Assembly: GCA_001873675.1 (NCBI GenBank)
Contig: MNZP01000163.1
Location: 1-10,879 of the forward strand
From: Syntrophaceae bacterium CG2_30_49_12
GTDB lineage: Bacteria; Desulfobacterota; Syntrophia; Syntrophales; CG2-30-49-12
Direction: 5' to 3'
DNA: 10,879 bases
The position numbers and the translations under genes were made by a program. The notes under the pieces were generated by a model, which saw only the letters and a program-made list of their open reading frames with translations, had not been told where the DNA came from and ran no database searches. Of this stretch, positions 1 to 6,213 are shown one piece after another; position 1 is the stretch's first letter; each line of letters opens with the position of its first letter.

Positions 1-1
1 C

Positions 2-697
2 AAAAATGTGCTTATTTATTTTAGACCTGATACTGTTAAAAAAGTGCTTCATAACCTCTATCAATGCATGGATAAGAAAGGATATTTTTTTACCGGGGGG
101 GCAGAATCTCTTTTCCACCTATCTCATGAATTCCAACTAAGAGAAAGAAAAAATGTTTTTTATTATACCAGGGAAAAAGTCTCCCCGGAATCAAGCGAAA
201 GACCGAAAGAGTTCGTGGTTATACCTCAACCAAAAATTTCTCCTGCGCGGCGAAAAGATATTTCCCTTGATCGTTCTAGCACAGAAAGACCAAGGGAAGA
301 AAATCCTTTAACTACAAGTCTGCGTTATATAAGGGCAGGAGAATATGAAGAGGCCTTCAGTGTATGTTATGATTTGTTAAGGAAGGATCCACTATCAGTC
401 GAGGGCCATTTCCTCCTGGGATTGATTTATAAATATAAAGAAGAAACAGATAATGCTTTAACGCATTTTAGGAAAGCCACTTATCTTCAACCAAATTTGC
501 CTTTAGCCCACTATTACTTAGGAGAACTCTATCTGACTAAAGGGGGCAAATTCAATGCTGCCAAGAAATATAAGAATGCTCTAACAGTATTCCAAAATAG
601 TATGGGTGTGGGGGAAGATTTCCTTAATTCTGTTTATGGCGAAACAGAATTAAGACAAATATTATATATATGCCAACAGCGTCTGAAGACCCTTTGA
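2..697 (+). CDS. CheR-type protein methyltransferase with C-terminal TPR repeats (5'-truncated)
   Basis: The reading frame is open from the window edge, so the N-terminus and most of the SAM-binding methyltransferase core lie outside. The first visible residues, KNVLIYFRPDTV, match the CheR family motif (C)RNVLIYF. GYFFTGGAESL follows at about residues 27-37, corresponding to the family's GGxLFxGHSES strand, and then the final strand ending VFYYTREK. After a charged, low-complexity linker (about residues 60-102) come roughly three TPR units (about 104-133, 135-168 and 169-199), with typical pairs such as HFLLGLIYKYKEETDNALTHF. CheR enzymes methylate glutamates on chemoreceptors using SAM; TPR-fused versions are common in chemosensory operons of delta-group bacteria, where the TPRs probably mediate partner binding. 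An apparent GTG start at position 8 lies inside the conserved motif and is not the real start. No chemotaxis partner is visible downstream. Confidence 0.87.
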   Translation, partial: KNVLIYFRPDTVKKVLHNLYQCMDKKGYFFTGGAESLFHLSHEFQLRERKNVFYYTREKVSPESSERPKEFVVIPQPKISPARRKDISLDRSSTERPREENPLTTSLRYIRAGEYEEAFSVCYDLLRKDPLSVEGHFLLGLIYKYKEETDNALTHFRKATYLQPNLPLAHYYLGELYLTKGGKFNAAKKYKNALTVFQNSMGVGEDFLNSVYGETELRQILYICQQRLKTL

Positions 698-744
698 TTT
701 CATCTTTTTATTAGAAGTCAGGTTTGCAAGATCCTGCCTGATAG

Positions 745-871
745 TCAACAAGTCAGATTGATCCTGTCCCCCGTCGCTACCCTCATGTGGAAGTCTACCA
801 GTTTCCTGGCGATGGCCTCCATGATGGAAACATCCACCTTCCCCATTGAGAAGCAGGTCATAAATATTTCT
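745..871 (-). pseudogene. Remnant of a COG2187-like (aminoglycoside phosphotransferase-like) protein
   Basis: On the minus strand, positions 843-745 translate to GKVDVSIMEAIARKLVDFHM followed by RVATGDRINLTC and a stop. This resembles, from memory, the helix with 'xxArkLaxFHxxaxTG.xI' in COG2187 phosphotransferase-like proteins. A second frame just upstream (871-842) gives RNIYDLLLNG, which would join smoothly to GKVDVS if a single-base frameshift occurred in the G-run at 841-844. No intact start, no rest of the domain (about 500 residues in the family) and no continuation beyond the stop are visible. I read it as a relict left by deletion next to dnaA. The family assignment rests on one short segment, so it could be coincidence. 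Confidence 0.42.
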
Positions 872-972
872 TTAAGAAATTTTCGTTTTATGGTATTAAT
901 TAATAAAATTAACCACAACAATTCAAGAAATAATCTTTGTCATACCCTGATAGGTAAAGTTCCCCTAACTCC

Positions 973-981
973 TGTTGATAA
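973..981 (-). promoter_or_regulatory. dnaA box: Candidate DnaA box (TTATCAACA)
   Basis: The minus strand reads TTATCAACA, one mismatch from the consensus TTATCCACA, 24 bp before the chosen dnaA start. The same 9-mer occurs on the plus strand after dnaA at 2448-2456. The position suits autoregulation of dnaA or part of an origin, but a single near-match is weak evidence. Confidence 0.3.
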
Positions 982-1004
982 GTTTGTTTATATGGTGTTT
1001 AAAC

Positions 1005-2372
1005 TTGGATGTATTTTGGGATAAAACCATTGAAATTATTAAAGAAAAGGTTAATCCACAGAATTTTGAGACCTGGATTAAACCTGTTAAGATCGCCTCT
1101 ATTAGTAATGATAATATTAGTTTGTCCGTACCAAATAAGTTTTTCAGAGACTGGGTTATCGAAAATTACCTTTGCTTAATTAAAAATGCTCTTTCATCTA
1201 TTACGGGTACAAATTTTAATATTGAGTTTATAGTAGAGTTGCATGGCAGCGGGAAAAGCCAGGATTTACACGGTAAGGTCGGTGATTATAGTGATCATAG
1301 AGATGATTCTGGTGTTTCTCTTAAAAAGACCCGCAAAGCTGGAATTCATCCGTTTCTCAATCTAAACTATACTTTTAACAGGTTTGTTGTTGGTCCATGC
1401 AATCGCTTCGCTCATGCCGCATCTGTAGCCGTAGCAGAAAAGCCGGCGAAGAACTATAACCCTTTATTTATTTATGGTGGCGTTGGTCTGGGAAAGACTC
1501 ATTTACTTAATGCCATCGGTCTGCAGACACTTTTCCTCCACTCGGAGATGAATGTAATTTATGTCTCGGCAGAAGCATTTATGAATGAATTGATCAACTC
1601 GATCAGATATGACAGGATGCAAAAATTCAGGGAAAAATTTAGAAACATTGATTGTTTTCTTATTGATGATATTCAATTTATTGCTGGAAAAGGAAGAACA
1701 CAGGAAGAATTTTTTCACACTTTTAACACCCTTCATGATTCGGGAAAACAAATTGTTGTTACCAGTGATAAATTTCCAAAAGATATTCCGGATCTTGAAG
1801 AAAGGTTGCGATCAAGATTTGAATGGGGCCTCATTGCAGATATACAACCGCCAGAAATAGAAACTAAGGTTGCTATTCTTGAAAAAAAGGCTCAGGAAAA
1901 CAATATTCCTTTATTAAGTAATGCAGCACATTATATTGCCTCAATTGCTCAATCTAATATTAGAGAATTGGAGGGGTTTCTTATTAGAATTAGCGCTTAT
2001 TCTTCTCTAACTGGTAGAGTAATTGATGTAGACCTTATAAAAGAGGTTCTTAGAAAAATACTTAAACAAAATAAGAAGGAAGAAATAACAATTGATGAAA
2101 TTATCAAAGCGGTAATTGGCAAATTTAACCTTAAAATATCAGATATTAAATCACAAAATAAGAATAAAAGTCTTGTTCTGCCAAGACAAATTATTATGTA
2201 CCTCTCGAGAAAGCTAACCAACGCCTCTTTTCCTGATATTGGAGGAATAATAGGAGGACGGGACCACTCAACGGTGATCTATGCAAACAATAAAATAAAA
2301 AAGTTAATTGAAGTGGATATAAAACTTGCTAAAATTATTAATGATATTGAAAATAGTTTAATTAAAGGTTAA
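1005..2372 (+). CDS. dnaA: Chromosomal replication initiator protein DnaA
   Basis: DnaA is the AAA+ ATPase that binds DnaA boxes, melts the origin and recruits the replicative helicase. Domain I starts with a DVFWDKTIEIIKEKVNPQNF-type helix. A short variable linker follows (about residues 85-115), then the AAA+ domain from HPFLNLNYTFNRFVVG. The Walker A motif GGVGLGKT is at about 158-165, Walker B LIDD ends at D221-D222, sensor I includes VVTSDKFP, and the arginine-finger region is RLRSRFEWG. Domain IV carries the signature GGRDHST at 417-423, which recognises DnaA boxes. I chose TTG at 1005 (455 residues) because the family usually begins only a few residues before the tryptophan of 'WDK'. 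TTG at 975 or 984 is also possible and would add a hydrophobic N-terminal tail. No ATG is available in frame nearby and the ribosome binding site is poor (GGTG at 994-997). The gene is markedly AT-rich compared with gyrA and rtcB. Confidence 0.97.
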   Translation: MDVFWDKTIEIIKEKVNPQNFETWIKPVKIASISNDNISLSVPNKFFRDWVIENYLCLIKNALSSITGTNFNIEFIVELHGSGKSQDLHGKVGDYSDHRDDSGVSLKKTRKAGIHPFLNLNYTFNRFVVGPCNRFAHAASVAVAEKPAKNYNPLFIYGGVGLGKTHLLNAIGLQTLFLHSEMNVIYVSAEAFMNELINSIRYDRMQKFREKFRNIDCFLIDDIQFIAGKGRTQEEFFHTFNTLHDSGKQIVVTSDKFPKDIPDLEERLRSRFEWGLIADIQPPEIETKVAILEKKAQENNIPLLSNAAHYIASIAQSNIRELEGFLIRISAYSSLTGRVIDVDLIKEVLRKILKQNKKEEITIDEIIKAVIGKFNLKISDIKSQNKNKSLVLPRQIIMYLSRKLTNASFPDIGGIIGGRDHSTVIYANNKIKKLIEVDIKLAKIINDIENSLIKG

Positions 2373-2447
2373 GAGATTTTCACAAGTAGTAAACAGGTTT
2401 GTTATTTTTATGTAATTACAATTGTTATATATTTTATAAATTTTCAA

Positions 2448-2456
2448 TTATCAACA
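2448..2456 (+). promoter_or_regulatory. dnaA box: Candidate DnaA box (TTATCAACA)
   Basis: TTATCAACA differs from the consensus TTATCCACA at one position. It is the same 9-mer found in inverted orientation before dnaA at 973-981, so the pair brackets the dnaA gene. It sits in the AT-rich spacer, 66 bp before dnaN. Confidence 0.3.
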
Positions 2457-2491
2457 GTTCCTTTTACTATTACTATACATAGTTCTTAAAA

Positions 2492-2497
2492 TATAAT
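2492..2497 (+). promoter_or_regulatory. Candidate -10 element for dnaN
   Basis: A perfect TATAAT lies 25 bp before the dnaN start. The sequence 17 bp upstream, ATTACT at 2469-2474, matches the -35 consensus at only three positions. Initiation here would give a very short leader starting around 2504, right at the ribosome binding site. In DNA this AT-rich a TATAAT is easily met by chance. Confidence 0.25.
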
Positions 2498-2504
2498 TTA
2501 GATA

Positions 2505-2511
2505 AAAGGAG
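2505..2511 (+). promoter_or_regulatory. Ribosome binding site of dnaN
   Basis: AAAGGAG is a strong anti-16S match placed 11 nt before ATG 2523. The spacing is slightly long but supports the 2523 start over the internal ATG at 2535. Confidence 0.65.
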
Positions 2512-2522
2512 ATATGTAAAAC

Positions 2523-3686
2523 ATGGAATTAAGTATGCGAAGAAATACCCTCCTGACTGGGGTTCAAAAAACACTTGGTATTGTAGAAAAGAGGACAACC
2601 CTACCGATTCTTAATAATGTGCTCATTAAGACAAAGGGGGATAAGGTCAGGATTGTGGCGACAGATAAGGAGATTAGTTTAATAGCGGATTATGATGCAA
2701 ATGTTATAGTTGAAGGTGATATTACACTATCCGCAAGGAAATTATATGAGATGATCAGAGAGATTCAAGGGGATATGATTTATTTTAAAAAAGATGAGCA
2801 TAATACAGTGACGATAACTTGCGATAAGGGAGTAAACATTCTTTATAAGATTCTTGGTGTGCCGGCGGATGATTTTCCAAATATCGGAACCGGTGATATT
2901 ATCGCCGTTGAATTATTTGAAATTAAGGGTAGTGCTTTAAGTGAACTTATTCGTAAGACATTTCCTGCAATGTCTACTGATGAGATGAAGAGGGATTTAA
3001 GTGGGGTTTTTTTTAGAATTGAAAAAGACGGGAGTGCTTGTGTGGGTAAGATGGTGGCAACAGACGGATTTCGTTTAGCTGTTAGTTGTGTAGGAGTTGA
3101 GGTCTGTCCTGACGAAGGAAGGGAAGTGGAATTTTGCGGGCTTGATAAAGGGATAATTATACCGCGGAAGGGGGTAGTCGAGATTAGGAGACTTATTGAA
3201 ACCGCCAGCAATATTACCGATGATGTGATAATGGGAGTTCAAGGTGGTATGTATGTTATTAAGATAAATAATGCAACATTAAAAGTTAGTTTAGTTGATG
3301 CCGGGTATCCGGATTATCACAGGGTTATACCGTCAGATGTGGGAAATTTGGTTTGTTTCAATAAAGATATGGTGTTACATGCTTTAAAAAGGATGAATGT
3401 TGTGTCAACTGAGGGGTGTGACGGGGTTATAATTAAATTAGTTAAGAATGGAATGATGATGAGCTCAAGTAATCCGGATGTAGGAGATGCAAATGAGGAT
3501 GTTGAAGTGTTGTATGATGGGGAAGAGATTGAAGTGGGATATAATGTTAATTTTTTGATAGATGCCATAGAGGTTATTGATGAGGAAAAAGTAACTTTTG
3601 ATGTTGGTGCCGGGGTAAGGCCCGGTATCATTAAGGCGTTAGATAATGATAATTATGTATGCGCCGTTATGCCTATGAGGTTTTAG
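2523..3686 (+). CDS. dnaN: DNA polymerase III beta subunit (sliding clamp)
   Basis: DnaN forms the ring-shaped dimer that tethers DNA polymerase III and other clamp-binding proteins to DNA. The 387-residue product has the family pattern: an N-terminal domain with LPILNNVLIKTKGDKVRIVATDKE split over residues about 28-50, a middle domain including the 'DGFRLAVS' segment (read here as ATDGFRLAV, about 180-188), and the C-terminal PMRF tail that replaces the usual PMR(L/I). Length is slightly above the usual 365-380. ATG 2523 is preceded by AAAGGAG; ATG 2535 would remove four residues and is the main alternative. gyrB begins 5 bp after the stop, so the two are probably co-transcribed. The second half is strongly G-rich and C-poor on this strand. 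Confidence 0.97.
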   Translation: MELSMRRNTLLTGVQKTLGIVEKRTTLPILNNVLIKTKGDKVRIVATDKEISLIADYDANVIVEGDITLSARKLYEMIREIQGDMIYFKKDEHNTVTITCDKGVNILYKILGVPADDFPNIGTGDIIAVELFEIKGSALSELIRKTFPAMSTDEMKRDLSGVFFRIEKDGSACVGKMVATDGFRLAVSCVGVEVCPDEGREVEFCGLDKGIIIPRKGVVEIRRLIETASNITDDVIMGVQGGMYVIKINNATLKVSLVDAGYPDYHRVIPSDVGNLVCFNKDMVLHALKRMNVVSTEGCDGVIIKLVKNGMMMSSSNPDVGDANEDVEVLYDGEEIEVGYNVNFLIDAIEVIDEEKVTFDVGAGVRPGIIKALDNDNYVCAVMPMRF

Positions 3687-3691
3687 TTTTG

Positions 3692-6112
3692 ATGATAGAT
3701 AATTATAGTGCGGATAGTATAAAAGTATTAGAGGGTCTTGAGGCTGTACGAAAGAGACCGGCAATGTATATTGGCAGTACCGGTAGGAATGGTCTCCATC
3801 ATCTGGTTTATGAGGTTGTTGATAACAGTATTGACGAGGCCTCCGCCGGCTTCTGTGATAATATTTGCGTGTGGATAAGAGTTGACAATAGTGTTGTTGT
3901 TGATGACAACGGTCGCGGTATACCTGTGGATATCCATAAGACAGAGGGAGTGTCGGCAGCCGAGGTTGTGCTTACAAAGCTTCACTCAGGAGCCAAGTTC
4001 TCCGATGATAATTATAAGATATCAGGTGGCCTTCATGGCGTGGGTGTTTCTGTTGTTAATGCTCTTTCGAGTTATCTTGAGTTGGAGATCAGGAGAGATA
4101 GTCTGGTGTATGCTCAATCGTACGTTCGTGGCGCCCCCAAGGCCCCTCTTGAGATAGTCGGGAAAACGACGGGGAGAGGGACGAAAATTACCTTTAAGCC
4201 CGATGAAGAGATCTTCGAGGAAACAGATTTTAGTTTTGAGATTATCTCTAATAGGTTAAGAGAACTGGCATTTTTAAATCCAAACGTCAAAATTACCTTA
4301 ATTGATGAAAGAACCGACAGAAAAAGTGAGTTTTTCTCTCGAGGGGGGATTGTTTCGTTTGTTGAGTATATTAATAAAAATAAAAAAGTCCTTCATCAGG
4401 ATCCTATTTACGTGAGTGGTTGTAAGGATGATTGTCAAATTGAAGTGGCCTTGCAGTATAACGACACATATACGGAGAATATATTTTCTTTTGCCAATAA
4501 TATAAGCACTACGGAAGGAGGCACCCATCTGGTTGGGTTCAGGTCTGCTCTGACGAGGATTTTTAACAACTATGCCACGAGCAATAATATCTTGAAGAAT
4601 GGAAAAGAATCTCTGAAGGGTGAAGATTTAAGAGAGGGTCTGGCGTGCGTTATCAGTGTTAAGGTTAAAAACCCCCAGTTTGAAGGTCAGACTAAGACGA
4701 AACTTGGCAATAGTGAGATAAAAGGATTGGTAGAGGGAATTGTCTATGAAAAAATGGGTAATTATTTAGAAGAGAATCCTTCTATTGCCAGGCAATTACT
4801 GAGTAAGTGTCTGGAAGCGGCCAGGGCCAGGGAAGCGGCGAGAAAAGCCAGGGAAATAACACGGAGGAAAAGCGCCCTGGAGGTCGGTTCCTTACCGGGC
4901 AAACTTGCCGATTGCCAGGAAAGGGATCCGGCAAATAGTGAATTGTATCTTGTCGAAGGGGACTCTGCCGGCGGTTCTGCCAAGCAGGGACGGGATCGCA
5001 AGAATCAGGCGATATTACCCTTGAGGGGAAAGGTATTAAATGTTGAAAAGGCAAGATTCAACAAGATGCTGCAAAATGAGGAGATCAAGTTTATCATTAC
5101 AGCTCTCGGCACAGGTATCGGTAAGGACGATTATAATCCCGGTAAATTAAGGTATCATAAAGTGATCATCATGACTGATGCCGATGTTGATGGTTTGCAT
5201 ATCAGGACGCTTCTTTTAACTTTCTTCTTCAGGCAGATGAGAGAGTTGATTGAAAGGGGACATCTTTATATTGCCCAGTCGCCGCTCTTTAGGGTGATCA
5301 ATAATAAAAATGAATTTTATATTCACAACGAAGAGGAACTGCAAAACCGTATTCTCGAAAGCGGTGTGAATAAAATAATTCTTTTCACGGGTGATGAAAG
5401 CGGCATCCAAATAACCGGTAAACGACTTTTAGAAATTATAAAAAAGGCGATGAGGGTTGAAAAGATATTAGATAAATTCGAAAAAGAGGAAAAAGACAGA
5501 GAAATTGTAAAAACTCTTGCCGAGGATCAATCATTTGATGTCAGTGCTTTAGAAAAAGAGGATCTCCTCAAATCGGTGGCCCAAAAAGCCGCGATGATAA
5601 TCGGAGAGAACCTGCTTGGCTATGCCCAGGAGATAGATCAGGAACATGGCGGATATAAGCTGGTTTTTCGCATCAAAAAAAACGGTGGCGTTACAACAAC
5701 CTGCATTGATAAGGATACATTAAAGACGCCAAAGTTTATGGAAATAAGGGTTCTTTTAAGGCAGATCGGTAATTTTGGCATGGCGCCCCTTAAAATTATC
5801 GTTAAGGAAGGGGGAGATGCCAGGGAAGGAGAAGTTGTAGATTTAAATGCTATGTCAGCTCTTATAGATTATGTGATTAACACAGGGAAAAAAGGGTTCT
5901 CCGTGCAGCGATATAAAGGTCTGGGTGAAATGAATCCTGAGCAACTATGGGAAACAACCATGAATCCCGAAAAAAGAACTCTCCTGCAGGTTAGAGTCGA
6001 GGATGCATTGTTGGCCGATGAAATTTTTACCACCCTTATGGGGGACCAGGTGGAACCACGTAAGGATTTTATTTATAAAAATGCCCTATTTGCCTCGAAC
6101 CTTGATGTGTAA
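3692..6112 (+). CDS. gyrB: DNA gyrase subunit B
   Basis: GyrB is the ATPase subunit of gyrase, which introduces negative supercoils together with GyrA. The GHKL ATPase domain shows VVDNSIDEA with the Mg-binding N45, DNGRGIPV with D72, and the ATP-lid motif GGLHGVGVSVVNALS. The TOPRIM domain has LVEGDSAGGSAKQGRDR with E422, and MTDADVDGLHIRTLLL with D496, D498 and D500 as metal ligands. The C-terminal QRYKGLGEMNPEQLWETTM motif contacts GyrA. The 806-residue length, including a long insert between TOPRIM and the C-terminal motif (about residues 565-725), matches the Gram-negative type (E. coli is 804). I chose ATG 3692 because IDNYSADSIKVLEGLEAVRKRP is the usual beginning; an upstream ATG at 3659 lies inside the end of dnaN. 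The only ribosome binding site candidate is GAGG at 3677-3680 inside dnaN, consistent with coupled translation. Confidence 0.97.
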   Translation: MIDNYSADSIKVLEGLEAVRKRPAMYIGSTGRNGLHHLVYEVVDNSIDEASAGFCDNICVWIRVDNSVVVDDNGRGIPVDIHKTEGVSAAEVVLTKLHSGAKFSDDNYKISGGLHGVGVSVVNALSSYLELEIRRDSLVYAQSYVRGAPKAPLEIVGKTTGRGTKITFKPDEEIFEETDFSFEIISNRLRELAFLNPNVKITLIDERTDRKSEFFSRGGIVSFVEYINKNKKVLHQDPIYVSGCKDDCQIEVALQYNDTYTENIFSFANNISTTEGGTHLVGFRSALTRIFNNYATSNNILKNGKESLKGEDLREGLACVISVKVKNPQFEGQTKTKLGNSEIKGLVEGIVYEKMGNYLEENPSIARQLLSKCLEAARAREAARKAREITRRKSALEVGSLPGKLADCQERDPANSELYLVEGDSAGGSAKQGRDRKNQAILPLRGKVLNVEKARFNKMLQNEEIKFIITALGTGIGKDDYNPGKLRYHKVIIMTDADVDGLHIRTLLLTFFFRQMRELIERGHLYIAQSPLFRVINNKNEFYIHNEEELQNRILESGVNKIILFTGDESGIQITGKRLLEIIKKAMRVEKILDKFEKEEKDREIVKTLAEDQSFDVSALEKEDLLKSVAQKAAMIIGENLLGYAQEIDQEHGGYKLVFRIKKNGGVTTTCIDKDTLKTPKFMEIRVLLRQIGNFGMAPLKIIVKEGGDAREGEVVDLNAMSALIDYVINTGKKGFSVQRYKGLGEMNPEQLWETTMNPEKRTLLQVRVEDALLADEIFTTLMGDQVEPRKDFIYKNALFASNLDV
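3870..3878 (-). promoter_or_regulatory. dnaA box: Perfect DnaA-box consensus inside gyrB
   Basis: The minus strand reads TTATCCACA exactly. A one-mismatch copy (ATATCCACA on the minus strand) lies 55 bp downstream at 3925-3933. Both fall in sequence coding for conserved GyrB residues, so chance is a serious alternative; one perfect 9-mer is expected in roughly one of twelve windows of this size. Confidence 0.25.
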
Positions 6113-6147
6113 ACCCTAAACCCTAAGTCTTAAGCCCTAACCCTTTT
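6113..6147. repeat. Telomere-like heptamer array between gyrB and gyrA
   Basis: Immediately after the gyrB stop codon come five consecutive 7-bp units: ACCCTAA, ACCCTAA, GTCTTAA, GCCCTAA and a degraded CCCTTTT. The units share the frame TAANCCC with the TGAACCG arrays near the window end, so they may belong to one intergenic repeat family. The rest of the spacer up to gyrA (6148-6200) has only a short CCCA/TGGG dyad at about 6166-6176. I see no convincing terminator or promoter there. Confidence 0.75.
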
Positions 6148-6200
6148 CTAAATCCCAAGCAATTCCCATAGTGGGTTTCACCGCCCGCACATGGCGACAA

Positions 6201-6206
6201 AAAGGA
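6201..6206 (+). promoter_or_regulatory. Ribosome binding site of gyrA
   Basis: AAAGGA sits 7 nt before ATG 6214, an ideal spacing, and fixes the gyrA start. Confidence 0.7.
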
Positions 6207-6213
6207 TAGTTTT

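Larger units (their letters stand above)
698..1004. other. Intergenic region upstream of dnaA
   Basis: This 307-bp gap separates the CheR-like gene from dnaA. Its left half (about 745-871) holds a decayed minus-strand coding fragment, described separately. Its right half (about 860-1000) is AT-rich and carries DnaA-box-like 9-mers one mismatch from TTATCCACA at 909-917 (TTAACCACA, + strand) and 973-981 (TTATCAACA, minus strand). I see no convincing rho-independent terminator after the CheR-like gene and no clear -35/-10 pair for dnaA. The plus-strand frame 758-1024 is open but resembles nothing I recognise and runs antisense to the fragment. Confidence 0.6.
2373..2522. other. AT-rich dnaA-dnaN spacer, candidate origin/unwinding element
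   Basis: This 150-bp spacer is extremely AT-rich, with long A/T stretches around 2400-2450 and 2461-2500. It carries a DnaA-box-like 9-mer (TTATCAACA, 2448-2456) and a perfect TATAAT at 2492-2497. Many bacterial origins lie next to dnaA, either upstream or between dnaA and dnaN, so a DNA-unwinding role is plausible. Against it, there is no cluster of perfect DnaA boxes, so the AT richness may simply reflect the dnaN promoter. Confidence 0.35.

Noticed and set aside
718..742. A terminator hairpin after the CheR-like gene
   Set aside because: Only a 4-bp CAGG/CCTG stem forms at the ends and no T-run follows.
758..1024. An 88-codon plus-strand open frame between the CheR-like gene and dnaA
   Set aside because: It has no recognisable family, no ribosome binding site, overlaps the dnaA start, and its first half is the antisense of the minus-strand COG2187-like remnant.
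3659..3691. A gyrB start at ATG 3659
   Set aside because: It would overlap conserved dnaN codons by 28 bp and add residues absent from the family; ATG 3692 matches family starts.
6113..6147. A real telomere or linear chromosome end
   Set aside because: Only about four imperfect units lie between two intact genes of one cluster, with no end structure.
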